Assembly (NCBI GenBank): GCA_964019155.1
Contig: OZ025243.1
Coordinates: 32,622,028 to 32,686,027, forward strand
From: Osedax fenrisi
Taxonomy: Eukaryota; Annelida; Polychaeta; Sabellida; Siboglinidae
Length of the DNA stretch: 64,000 nucleotides
Reading direction: 5' to 3'
A model generated the notes under the pieces. That model saw only the letters and a list, made by a program, of their open reading frames with translations, ran no database searches and was not told the DNA's origin. Of the stretch, positions 45,331 through 56,042 are shown one piece after another. The first letter of the stretch is position 1. Each line of letters begins with the position of its first letter. Both the position numbers and the translations under genes were made by a program.

Positions 45331-46893
45331 TGTGTTATGAGAATTAATTTATATTAATATACAATGTATAATTTCTGGATAAATAAGATCGTAAATGGTT
45401 ATCTTCCTTCTTGATTAGATGAATGTATCCATCAATATGATAAAGATTATCTCCGTTATTGCCCGAGACGTCTTTCATATGTTCTCCAGGATTGAATCCG
45501 GTCTCGTCTTTATGAATGCCGTATATCTACACTTGTAAACCAGCTTATAGTCAGAAAAATTGGATAATCAAGATGCACAGATTAGAAGTTAGTATACTCA
45601 TAAATATTAGTGTGTTATGAGAATTGATTTATATTAATATACAATGTATAATTTCTGGATAAATAAGATCGTAAATGGTTATCTTCCTTCTTGATTAGAT
45701 GAATGTATCCATCAATATGATAAAGATTATCTCCGTTATTGCCCGAGACGTCTTTCATATGTTCTCCAGGATTGAATCCGGTCTCGTCTTTATGAATGCC
45801 GTGTATCTACACTTGTAAGCCAGCTTATAGTCAGAAAAATTGGATAATCAAGATGCACATATTAGAAGTTAGTATATACATATAAATATTATTGTGTTAT
45901 GAGAATTAATTTATATTAATATACAATGTATGATTTCTGGATAAATAAGATCGTAAATGGTTATCTTCCTTCTTGATTAGATGAATGTATCCATCGATAT
46001 GATAAAGATTATCTCCGTTATTGCCCGAGACGTCTTTCATATGTTCTCCAGGATTGAATCCGGTCTCGTCTTTATGAATGCCTTGTATCTACACTTGTAA
46101 GCCAGCTTATAGTCAGAAAAATTGGATAATCAAGATGCACAGATTAGAAGTTAGTATATACATATCAATATTATTGTGTTATGAGAATTAATTTATATTA
46201 ATATACAATGTATAATTTCTGGATAAATAAGATCGTAAATGGTTATCTTCCTTCTTGATTAGATGAATGTATCCATCAATATGATAAAGATTATCTCCGT
46301 TATTGCCCGAGACGTCTTTCATATATTCTCCAGGATTGAATCCGGTCTCGTCTTTATGAATGCCGTGTATCTACACTTGTAAGCCAGCTTATAGTCAGAA
46401 AAATTGGATAATCAAGATGCACAGATTAGAAGTTAGTATATACATATCAATATTATTGTGTTATGAGAATTAATTTATATTAATATACAATGTATAATTT
46501 CTGGATAAATAAGATCGTAAATGGTTATCTTCCTTCTTGATTAGATGAATGTATCCATCAATATGATAAAGATTATCTCCGTTATTGCCCGAGACGTCTT
46601 TCATATGTTCTCCAGGATTGAATCCGGTCTCGTCTTTATGAATGCCGTGTATCTACACTTGTAAACCAGCTTATAGTCAGAAAAATTGGATAATCAAGAT
46701 GCACAGATTAGAAGTTAGTATATACATATCAATATTATTGTGTTATGAGAATTAATTTATATTAATATACAATGTATAATTTCTGGATAAATAAGATCGT
46801 AAATGGTTATCTTCCTTCTTGATTAGATGAATGTATCCATCCATATGATAAAGATTATCTCCGTTATTGCCCGAGACGTCTTTCATATGTTCT
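45331..46893. repeat. Satellite array, 280-282 bp, 5.5 copies
   Basis: Copies start at 45331, 45611, 45893, 46175, 46457 and 46739 (TGTGTTATGAGAATT). The last stops after about 155 bp at TCATATGTTCT. Copies differ at only a few positions, so the amplification is recent. The unit is noticeably less AT-rich than the flanks (CCCGAGACGTCTTTCATATG, GAATCCGGTCTCGTC). Each complete copy carries the same minus-strand open frame, listed separately. Confidence 0.95.
45344..45526 (-). CDS. 60-codon open frame in the satellite unit (copy 1 of 6)
   Basis: After an in-frame TAG the minus strand is open for 60 codons: HKDETGFNPGEHMKDVSG, then NNGDNLYHIDGYIHLIKKED, then NHLRSYLSRNYTLYININ and stop. The only internal Met would give 44 residues. 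Equivalent frames lie at 45624-45806 (stop lost, three codons longer), 45906-46088, 46188-46370, 46470-46652 and, 5' truncated, 46752-46893. None has a stop or frameshift. Composition is polar with a mixed codon set, unlike random AT-rich frames. The AG just before the frame could be an acceptor (CTGACTATAAGCTGGCTTAC upstream includes a branch-like CTGAC), so it may be a terminal exon. The LYHIDGYIHLIKK segment vaguely recalls FLYWCH-type zinc fingers, but the Trp and Cys are missing. Function unknown. Confidence 0.4.
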   Translation of the reverse strand: MYGIHKDETGFNPGEHMKDVSGNNGDNLYHIDGYIHLIKKEDNHLRSYLSRNYTLYININ

Positions 46894-47009
46894 ATGTTTA
46901 TAACATTACACTTATAACTAATGGAAATTTTATAACTATACTAATATCAAATATGTATTATATAAGATTATATAACTAATTATTTTATTAAAATATTATA
47001 TTATAGTTA
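46894..47009. other. Spacer between satellite and dispersed repeat
   Basis: AT-rich transition sequence; nothing recognised. Confidence 0.4.
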
Positions 47010-47500
47010 TAACAAAGATTTTGCGAAGCAAAGATATAACGCTCCCTATGCATGCAACGTAATTTAGTAATAGCCCCAACCGCTGCTAGCAGTAGTATCG
47101 AAATCACTGAAATAGATTTAGGTTCGGCTCTGTTTGCATACAACAATGTTTTCATTGCTCTATTAAATTACATGCAATATAAATTAGCTTTTACTCACTA
47201 AATATATACTTATAGCATTTAAAACATACATATCATATTTGTTTGTTATATATTAGTAATGAACACTTAGTTTTCATCATATAAATATTAATTTAAAGCA
47301 TATTATTTAACATTTTAAAAGTAAAATAGTATAGTTAAATACGAATTTACATTATAAACAACGCATAGTTCCTAAAAGTAACCCGCTATAGGTGGCACCA
47401 GGGTATTTTGTATACAAATTCGAATTACACGATTTCGCGTAAGTGTTATATCTTTCCTTCGGAAAATCTTTGGTTATAATATCATTATATACCAATTCGA
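47010..47500 (+). repeat. Dispersed repeat, copy 1 (uninterrupted)
   Basis: The reverse complement of 59090-60545 aligns here once the transposon at 59298-60300 is removed: TTTTGCGAAGCAAAGATATAA, GCAGTA-TATCGAAATC, CATTGCTCTATTAAAT, TAGTAATGAAC, AATTTACATTATAAA and GTGTTATATCTTTC-TT. TAATGAAC at 47257-47264 is the empty target site. No frame is conserved between the copies. Confidence 0.8.
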
Positions 47501-48431
47501 GTTATTCTACGAAAAATAAATTTAAATATTATATCATTTATAAAAAAAATTATAATATATAAATACTTTATTTATATATAATAAATAAATTATTCTATTA
47601 TAAATTTTAAATAATGTTTTATAAATGTTAAATAAATCAATTAAAAATTATATAAATAAATATAAATGTGATATTGGCATTCACAATGTATATATCCTAA
47701 ATCAATATATCTGATTGTTAACAATTTATACATGTCTGATTTTCATATATGATGTTTTTATAAATTTATGATTATGTATTCATGTATATATGAAGATTTA
47801 AATTTATTGATAACCTATATTATAGATAACGAGCATCGAGCATAACAAAATGCATGCTGCCTGGTAGGCTAATGAAATCACTGGCTAGCAACATATGCTG
47901 GTCGCAATATAATATGGACAGGTCAGTGGAAAGATTCCCTTTAGGAGAACTGAAATTTATAAGATTATAATTGGTTAGAATTTATTTAATTTAATACAAC
48001 ATTAATTATAATTTATTTTATAGATGTATATAATGATGTGGGAACATATAAGGTGCATACTTTTTTACTTAATCAATAAATATTAAAAATAAAAAATGTC
48101 TTATTTAATTTATTATTATATGTAAAATATTATTAAAATAATTTAAACTAAAGTTTATTTATATAGTACATGTTAATAAACATTAAATACATTTCTATAT
48201 GTATACAAATAATACATATAAATAAGTAAAAGTATATAACAACAATTGTATTAATTTTGTTATTATAAATGCATATATATGGGTCATATACCAGTAAACA
48301 ACAATCTAAAACATTAATATAACAATGAGTTTAATGATAACAAATATGTAGATAAGTTTGTCTTATATATAAATGGTAATATAATTAATAGAGTACAGTA
48401 TTATAATTTTTAGGAATCACTAAATATATAT
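47501..48431. other. AT-rich spacer, no gene seen
   Basis: A less biased stretch at 47825-47955 (GAGCATCGAGCATAAC, GCTGCCTGGTAGGC, CACTGGCTAGC) stands out but holds no frame or RNA signature I recognise. CCAGTAAACAACAATCTAAA at about 48291 is a stray terminus like that of the MITE at 48432. Confidence 0.4.
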
Positions 48432-48937
48432 AGTAAACAATAATCTAAAACAGTGCGCAAATAATACGCAATGTTATGTGCGCAAAACATCCTTCTTTTT
48501 TGGCTATGTTTTTATTGCGCAAAAATAATGTGCATATATATTGCGCAAAACATATTGCAGATAAAATGCGCAGGATAATTTGCATATAAAGTGCACATAA
48601 AATGCGCAAACTATTTTGCGCAATTTATACGCAAATTATGTTGCGCAAGAAAAACATAGCCAAAAAAGAAGGATATTCTTGCGCACAGAACATTGCGAAT
48701 TATTTGCGCATAATAATTTGCGCAAAATAATTTGCATATAAACTGCACATAAAATGCGCACACTATTTTGCGCAATTTATATGCAAATTATATTGCGTAT
48801 TAAATGTGTATACTATTTTGCGCAATTTATACGCAAACTATGTTGCGCAAGAAAAACATAGCCAAAAAAGAAGGATATTCTTGCGCACAGAATATTGCGG
48901 ATTATTTGCGCATTGTTTTAGATTATTGTTTACTGGG
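48432..48937. mobile_element. TTGCGCAA-rich MITE with long TIRs
   Basis: Left AGTAAACAATAATCTAAAAC and right GTTTTAGATTATTGTTTACT with GGG (ending 48937) are inverted over more than 40 bp and continue into GCGCAAATAAT-CGCAAT. Inside, a block with AACATAGCCAAAAAAGAAGG occurs twice in one orientation (about 48649 and 48855) and once inverted (about 48490). TTGCGCAA or one-base variants recur many times. The left CCC is lost. It is inserted next to the GTTCTACTTGAAATTAAAC repeat. A plus-strand frame at 48804-48992 is an artefact of the repeats. Confidence 0.85.
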
Positions 48938-49066
48938 TTGGTTCTACTTGAAATTAAACAGGCATTCTAAAACTATATCGATAAAACTATAATCGTATAT
49001 AAAGAATAATTTTTAATAGTAATAATTTAAATTTAATCAAAAATGAAATTTATATATATATATACA
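48938..49066. repeat. GTTCTACTTGAAATTAAAC family fragment
   Basis: GGTTCTACTTGAAATTAAAC, GGCATTCTA and AACTATATCGATA match the modules at 32214 and the inverted ones at 56450-56690. Truncated. Confidence 0.65.
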
Positions 49067-49120
49067 TATTCGACGTGCAGTGCACGTCATGCACGCGCAA
49101 TGCGCGTCGCGTTGCGAATA
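49067..49120. repeat. CpG-rich nested palindrome cluster
   Basis: TATTCG...CGAATA bounds 54 bp holding ACGTGCAGTGCACGT (perfect, one central base) and GCGCAATGCGC. About ten CpGs occur in a neighbourhood with almost none. Function unknown. Confidence 0.75.
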
Positions 49121-50379
49121 CGTATTATTTATATCTGAATAATCGTGTATGAATATACATTATATATCACTGTAAAGTCAATGATTCATTAATTCAACTA
49201 GTCTATATCGAATTAATTGTTTTTAACGCGCAGAATAGTTCAATTCCTTGATTATAATATTCATGACCTCGAAGTTCACTCTCATAAGGCCCGCCCACAA
49301 TATATCACGTGTGAAAATATGCCACTCGTATCATTCCAGAATTTTCTATATTTTTTAATTTTATTTAACTCTAAAATAATACTTTTATCATATTATCATG
49401 TTTATATTGATAATAGTAAAACATAAGATTCTGTATTATAACATATAAATACTTCAAGCAAAATATCTAAACACATGAAGACTAATGAAAAAAAATAAAA
49501 AAGGTTTTATTTAGATATTTAAAAGATAAAATAAATTTAATAATTCATATAATAATTATTATAATAATATATGAATAAAACAATATTTGATATATTTGTT
49601 ATATATTTATAACTTGTAACTCAATGTTTAATAATTAAGGCATAACTTAATAATTTTAATATTAAAATTATTTATTTTTAAAATATTATGGTATACAATG
49701 TATACTATACATACATATATACTTTGTTTCAATAGTTATAGTAAAATATGTTATCAGAGTTATAAGACTATAGTATAGCTTCGGGTATTTACTAAATACA
49801 ATTTATATATAGAACCACGCAAGACTTATGTGGTAAACATTCTAAATAACTAAAAATGGCGAAATAGATCCAGAAATTCCATATACATTTATATATCCAT
49901 AATTATTATTTCTTATATTATATAATATTATATTAAATATATATAATTATTATAATATTATAATAATATTATAAATATATTCTAGAAAAAATAATGTGTT
50001 GGAGGAACTTTTACCATATACGAATATAGTTTATATAATATAATTTGTATCACTAAAGCATAACTTATTAATTACATATGTATTCAATAAATCTATTTGA
50101 TAATAATTTATTATATTCTAAGATTAATTTCTATAAGAATAATTTTGTTATAATTAGAATAGCTCATATTATATAAATTCTGATATGTATAAAGTATACT
50201 TATTATTATTAGAATAATAATTTGTTTTATGTTATCTTTCCAAATTTTATTATTATAATTTTTGGATCAAAGGAACTTTATGATCAACAGACTTCAATGT
50301 CAGTAGATTTTTCCGATGAATGTAAAGTTACTCATATATACTATCTCTATATATTTACAACTGTCCGCGGATCGTAAAG
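49121..50379. other. AT-rich spacer, no convincing gene
   Basis: A 69-codon frame at 49217-49426 begins without ATG and has a less biased first half (CCTCGAAGTTCACTCTCA, GGCCCGCCCACAA). I do not recognise it. The remainder is AT-rich without structure I can name. Confidence 0.35.
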
Positions 50380-50600
50380 TTACTATAATATACATATATG
50401 TCTATATATTTAAAGATGTCAGCAGATCGTAAATTTACTATAATATACATTATATGTCTATATATTTATAGATGTATCACTGATAAAGTTACTCTTATTT
50501 ACATTATATGTCTTTATATTTATAGATGTCCGCTAATCGTAATGTTATTATTATATACATTATATATCTATATATTCATAGATGTGGAAATCTATGAATA
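50380..50600. repeat. Tandem repeat, period about 62-67 bp
   Basis: TATATGTCTATATATTTA-AGATGTC with CGTAAA-TTACTATAATATAC recurs about four times. The 67-codon frame across it reads repeated IYIICLYIYRC and is a repeat artefact. Confidence 0.8.
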
Positions 50601-50857
50601 ATATCGATGTCCATCGAATTTGTCCATTGATCGTAAAGTTCTCTTGATCCTCATTTTTTAATATATGTAAATTATAATGATTATTAATTTTTATTAGGTA
50701 AATGAAAAATTACTAAATGTATACGTTTTTAATTAATTAAATAAAACTTTACAATATTATTGTAACTATAAAATCATTATATATTGTACATAATTTTGTT
50801 TATACTTATATAATACTTTACAAATATTTTATTAACATTTAAAAGTTAAATTTGATA

Positions 50858-51073
50858 ATGTCTGTATCAAATTATAATAAATATTATAAATCTGTAAAAC
50901 GTAGCCATAATTTAAGTAATATATTGAATGTAGAAAGTTTGCGTGAATTTTGTAGTGATTTATTAAAATCACTACATGACGACCATAAAGAATTGCCATT
51001 ATAAATTATAACTTTATTAAATAATCCACAACGAAATTCATTAATATTAAAATCTTATGTACGTATTATTATT
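50858..51073 (+). pseudogene. Unrecognised coding exon with one in-frame stop
   Basis: ATG at 50858 opens MSVSNYNKYYKSVKRSHNLS, NILNVESLREFCSDLLKSLH and DDHKELPL, then TAA at 51002. The same frame continues as IITLLNNPQRNSLILKSYVR to a stop at 51071-51073. The last part is also found, still readable, at about 51650 and 51985 (ILLKNPQCNSIILKSRV). The single stop looks like a point change in a once longer coding exon. I do not recognise the protein. It lies between minisatellites. Confidence 0.4.
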
Positions 51074-51119
51074 TAAATTTAAAAAAAAATTTGTATACTA
51101 ATCTTTTATCATATTCAAA

Positions 51120-52280
51120 AAATCTATTATCACAACATATCTGTGTCAATCTAAATAGTTTGGTTGCCGTGTCGAGTTTCTAAAGAGGTCGTATGCCGTG
51201 TCAAGTTGCTAAAGAGGTCGTCTTTCGTGTCAATATGCTATATATTTCACCTGCCGTATCGAGTTTCTAAAGTGTTCACATACCATGTCGAGCCGTAATA
51301 TAGCTGATGTACGTATTCTTATTTAAATTAAAAAACACATTTGTATAATAATCATATTCGAAAAATCTATTATCACAACAGATCCGTGCCAATCTAAAGA
51401 GTTCGCTTGCCGTATTGAGCTGCTAAAGAGGTCATCTGCTGTGTCAAGTTGCTAAAGAGGTCGTCTTTCGTGTCAATATGCTATAGAGTTCACCTGCCGT
51501 ATCGAGTTTCTAAAGTGTTCACATACCATGTCGAGCCGTAATAGATTTCTATCAGCTTTGCCATGTATACGCCGTAAGAATATCTTAATGTTTAAGAGGT
51601 AACTCTATATAATTATTATTATGATTATTTTTAAATATTAATATCAATTATAATTTTATTAAAAAATCCTCAATGTAATTCAATAATATTAAAATCTCGT
51701 GTAGAGTATTCTTAGTTAAATTTAAAAAATCCTTGTATAATAACTTTTTTCATATTCAAAAAATCTATTATCACAACAGATTCGTGCCACCTAAAGAGTT
51801 CACCTGCTGCATCAAGCTGCTAGAGGTCACCTATCATGTCAATCTTCTAAAGAGTTTGCCAACTGTGCCTAGCTACTAAAGAGTTAGTCTATCAGTTTTG
51901 CCATGTATGAATATCTTAATGTTTAAGAGGTAACTCTATTTAATTATTATTATGATTATTTTTAAATATTAATATCAATTATAATTTTATTAAAAAATCC
52001 TCAATGTAATTCAATAATATTAAAATCTCGTGTAGAGTTAGTTAAATTAAAAAAAATCCTTGTATAATAACTTTTTTCATATTCAAAAAATATATTATCA
52101 CAGCAGATTCGTGCTATCTAAAGAGTTCACTTGCCGTATCAAGCTGATAGAGGTCACTTAACATGCCAATCTTCTAAAGAGTTTGCCAACTGTGCCTAGC
52201 TACTAAATAGTTAGTCTATCAGCTTTGCCATGTATACGCCGTAAGAATATCTTAATGTATAAAAGGTAACTCTATATAAT
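51120..52280. repeat. Higher-order repeat with an approximately 29-bp minisatellite
   Basis: Four blocks (about 51150-51310, 51385-51545, 51780-51900 and 52100-52235) hold 29-30-bp units such as GTGTCAAGTTGCTAAAGAGG, with CCGTGTCGAG, CTGCCGTATCGAG and TACCATGTCGAG variants. Blocks are separated by a shared spacer with TATTATCACA and TTCAAAAAATCTATT. Spacing is irregular and the units diverge, so this is a minisatellite and not a CRISPR-like array. Confidence 0.8.
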
Positions 52281-52610
52281 TATTATTATGATTATTATTA
52301 AATGTTATTATTTTCAATTATATCTTATATTATCAAATTGATATTTAAAATATTCAGTAATTAAAATATTCCCATTAAGGGGGGGAGGCACGCGTTCATC
52401 TAAACAATGCTATTTTAGCTCTATCTAAAAACACTAATGATAAATAACTAATGGAGATAATTTCAAGTTTTTTTAAACTAATAATTACAAAATATTATAA
52501 TATATATATATATATGTATTACATTTATATATATATATATATATATATAAATGACAAGTAAAATATAATGGTAAATAAACAACACTGAAACAATATTAAT
52601 TAGTACTAAT
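52281..52610. other. AT-rich spacer
   Basis: Contains TTAAGGGGGGGAGGCACGCG at about 52375 and (TA)n tracts at about 52500 and 52530. No gene is seen. Confidence 0.4.
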
Positions 52611-53378
52611 CAGGGTTGGGGTCAAATACACTTTATCAAATACAAATACAAATACATTTTTCTTAAAGAATCAAATACAAATACAACTACAAATATTTAT
52701 TAAATTTGTATACAAATACAAATACAATTACAAAATAAAAATATGAATACATTAAATATTAAATCATTTGATTTATTCATATTTTAAATCATATGGGCAT
52801 ATTTGATTTAAAATAATAATCCTTATCCATATACCAGATTGCATAATAATTAATTGAAATATATTTTAAATATATTTAATTCCTAAAGAAAATCAATAAA
52901 ATAAAAAACTGTAAACAATAGACTTGTTGTTTGGGATATTATAAGTTATAATTTATAAAGCGCTATTCACATGAGAAATCTATTCAAGACATTTCGCAAT
53001 GGAATTCTTATTAATTCCTAAAATGTAAAAGTCTATGTTTTTTCTGCGATTTTTACTAAATGTTCTAATACCAATTTATTCTAGTTTATGTGACAATTTA
53101 TGTAATTGGTAATTGGTAAAGCGCACGTACATGTATACTGACTAACATTAATGAATATACATTTACATTTCTATTATAAATATATATTCTATTTTCTAAT
53201 ATAAATTATTGTTAATTTGTTAACTCATAAAGTAATTTTTAAATTGTATTTAAAAATGTATTTGATCAAATACACCAAATACAAATACATCACTGATTAA
53301 TTATTCAAATACAAATACAAATACAAATATACAAAATCAGCGTATTTAAATACAAATATATATTTGACCCCATCCCTG
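52611..53378. mobile_element. Non-autonomous hAT-like element, 768 bp
   Basis: CAGGGTTGGGGTCAAATAC at 52611 is inverted as TATTTGACCCCATCCCTG ending 53378. Flanks GTACTAAT (52603-52610) and GTACTATT (53379-53386) agree at 7 of 8 positions. CAGGG-TGGG termini with an 8-bp duplication fit hAT. CAAATACAAATACAAATAC arrays lie just inside both ends. No transposase is present. Confidence 0.85.
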
Positions 53379-53386
53379 GTACTATT

Positions 53387-54060
53387 ATAGAGTAGTACTT
53401 ATATAAATATTATAATGAGATATACAAATAAATATAAGTATAGAAGTTATAAAATAGAAAAATATTAATTTATTTTTATAGTAATAGTTTAATAATAGTT
53501 ATAAAGTAGTATACAAAATAAATAATGAATAGTATAAAATTAATACAAGAATATAACGTCTTGCGTAGACAGCTAATTATAGAAAGAACATTTATAAATT
53601 TTCTGTTTGGAAGCTTCTCTTTTCAACCAATGATATCTTGTTATATACATATGTGATTTTTTTATCAATTATACTTTATCAATAATCTATGCTTAATGTA
53701 AAAATATAAATTTGTTTAGTAAAATATTTGTATACGATATCAAAATATATAATTAAATGTGACAAGTATTTACAAAAATCCTGTCAATTTCAAATAATTA
53801 TTATATCGATTACGCTTATAAAATTACTTATTAAAATAAATACTCACAAATAATTACAGAAATTTTACGAATTTATAAATAAGATATTAAAATATGTAAT
53901 ACAATTTTTTTGTTAAATAAAAATATTAATCATATTTTAATACGCGCCTCATATTTTAATACACCCTTAATTTTTATTGGTTTAAAATTTGAAATTAAAA
54001 TCAATATTTAATACCTATAGTTACCATATATGCACACATTAGTGTTCAATGATAACACTA

Positions 54061-54102
<42 letters not shown>

Positions 54103-54132
54103 TACTATAATAATAATATTAAATGTTTGCAG
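53387..54132. other. AT-rich spacer before an exon-like piece
   Basis: No gene. A stretch near 53555-53640 (CGTCTTGCGTAGACAGC, GGAAGCTTCTCTTTTCAACC) is less biased but not recognised. (TA)n lies at about 54065-54098. Confidence 0.35.
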
Positions 54133-54188
54133 GAAAACAAAACGAATCTGTGACAGCTTTTGAAAATGACGATGATATTATTACTTAA
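54133..54188 (+). other. Terminal exon-like sequence
   Basis: TTAAATGTTTGCAG (ending 54132) is a good acceptor. The following frame reads KQNESVTAFENDDDIIT and stops at 54188, followed by AATAAATA. Acidic C-terminal ends of this kind occur in real proteins, but no upstream exon was identified. Confidence 0.25.
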
Positions 54189-54329
54189 ATAATAAATATA
54201 TATTTAAAAACTATTTTTCTTTTAATATGATAATGGTAATATCACTTATTTAATCAAAATATGTAGTATATTATAATATATATATACACACATATATATA
54301 TATATAATTTAAGTATATTTACTTAGGAC

Positions 54330-54744
54330 TACTTTTGATATATAGATAAATTATATATTTTATATTTATGTTTAATTTAACCTAGTAATATAGTTAAAAA
54401 ATCTAGATTATATTTATGTTTAATTTGACCTAGTTTAAATATATAGTTAACAAATCTAGTTTATAATTATGTTTAATTTAACTTAGTTTATAAACATATT
54501 TAAAAAAATCAGTTTATATTTATGTTTAATTTAACTTAGTTTATAAACATATTTAAAAAATCCAGTTTATATTTATATTTAATTTAACTTAGTTTATAAA
54601 CATATTTAAAAAATTCAGTTTTATTATATGTTTAAAATATGTTTAATATAACCTAGTTTAAATTGCTCACATTCACCCATATATTTCAACGTTGATAATA
54701 AACTAGTTTAAACTAGTTTTTTCAACTACATTTGGTTTCCTGGG
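54330..54744 (+). mobile_element. Right end of a CCCAGGAAACCAAAT element with internal tandem repeat
   Basis: Ends CATTTGGTTTCCTGGG at 54744 followed by TA, the inverse of the terminus at 30593. Inside, TTATATTTATGTTTAATTTAAC with CTTAGTTTATAAACATATTT repeats about six times with a period of about 57 bp (54360-54660). The left boundary is not defined. Confidence 0.65.
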
Positions 54745-54759
54745 TATATATATATATAG

Positions 54760-55090
54760 AATATAAATAATAAAAGTAGGTACAATAATAAATACCATTA
54801 ATATAATAAGAGATGGAAGGGAATATTTTGTTCCAGAGAAGCATAAATATAGGAGGAGCAATTTGAAGAGTATATTTAGGAATAAACAATATATAGTATG
54901 CGAAAAGAAGATCGTTTGTAAAATGGAAACCAGAGAGTTTGTGTTTGAAATTGAAGTGTTGACATGATTAAGTAGAAAAATGATCTCTAATACGTAGGAT
55001 ATATGTTATATGGATTGATGAACGAATAACTCGTTTTAGGAGAGATATGGTAGGGGAAGGTTGGGTAATGGGCGTGAGTCGGTAACTACG
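54760..55090 (-). other. Possible decayed LINE C-terminus (weak)
   Basis: The plus strand is purine-rich and less AT-biased. On the minus strand fragments such as APPIFMLLWNKIFPS resemble the AP-LWN-LP motif near LINE C-termini. No other block supports it, so this is tentative. Confidence 0.2.
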
Positions 55091-55910
55091 CCCACCCCCA
55101 GTATCTCAAAAAGTAAACTATATAGAGAAAAATGTTGTATACATAAAAGATGCGCAATTTAATTTCTATTAAAAAATGTACAAATTATATTTGAAAAAAG
55201 TATTTCCAGCTGGAAAAAATATTTATTAAAAAAATATAGTCTACAAAAATAATTTTACCAACAATTTGTAACTTAAAACACTCATACAAATGAATATAAT
55301 GTAATTATTTTAATATATTTTTTTGTAATATATCTAATATAATATATTATAAATAAATTTCTATACAAATATCGGCGAAATAATGTACATTAACTGTATA
55401 TTATTACTTTTAAAAAAGGACCTAATATTGGTAATAGGTCCCACCCAAAGTCGGGTAATTAACTCCATAGCATGTAATGTAGTGACACCTATTATGAATA
55501 AAGTTATACAATATATTGCGTGTGCTTTTAATAGATGCATATGTGTACATAATTCAATATATAATTCAATGTTTTAGAACTTATAATATAACTTATATTA
55601 GAACCTATACATAATGTGAAATTGCATAATAACAATGTATTGAACAAAATATGTTTAATAAGTATATATTACAAATATATATATAGGGATATTTTCGCCG
55701 ATCGAGGCCCCAATGTATATTTCCAATATATAAGCAACGTTGGAGGTCCGTTTTAAATAATGATTATTTTTCAGTGATACATATGACATATATTATTAAT
55801 TTGTTAACTTTTTATTTTTAATTAATTTATTATTTTAAAAGATATACATAAAATGGGCCCTGTTCACTTTTGTACATACTCTTTGAGCGATATAGGCCCC
55901 TCCTAGTAAT

Positions 55911-55957
<47 letters not shown>

Positions 55958-56014
55958 CACCAATATAGGCCCCGCCATATTCAACCAATAGGAATTGTAT
56001 ATTCAAATTTATAT
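55091..56014. other. Unassigned, with a short inverted pair and GGCCCC motifs
   Basis: ATCGGCGAAATA at about 55372 and TATTTTCGCCGAT at about 55689 are inverted, perhaps a small MITE. GAGGCCCC, ATAGGCCCC and ATAGGCCCC occur at about 55704, 55891 and 55965. A (TA)n tract lies at about 55912-55954. The open frame at 55383-55577 is not recognised. Confidence 0.35.
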
Positions 56015-56042
56015 GCGACGCATGCTGCGAGGCGTGCGTCGC
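56015..56042. repeat. CpG-rich perfect hairpin
   Basis: GCGACGCA and TGCGTCGC flank a 12-base GC-rich loop (TGCTGCGAGGCG). It stands alone in AT-rich sequence. Confidence 0.85.

Noticed and set aside
45331..46893. Hammerhead-ribozyme satellite
   Set aside because: Small tandem satellites often carry one, but neither strand has the CTGATGA and GAAA core in the required arrangement.
51120..52280. CRISPR-like array because of 29-bp units
   Set aside because: The units are contiguous and divergent, with no unique spacers of constant length, and the context is eukaryotic.
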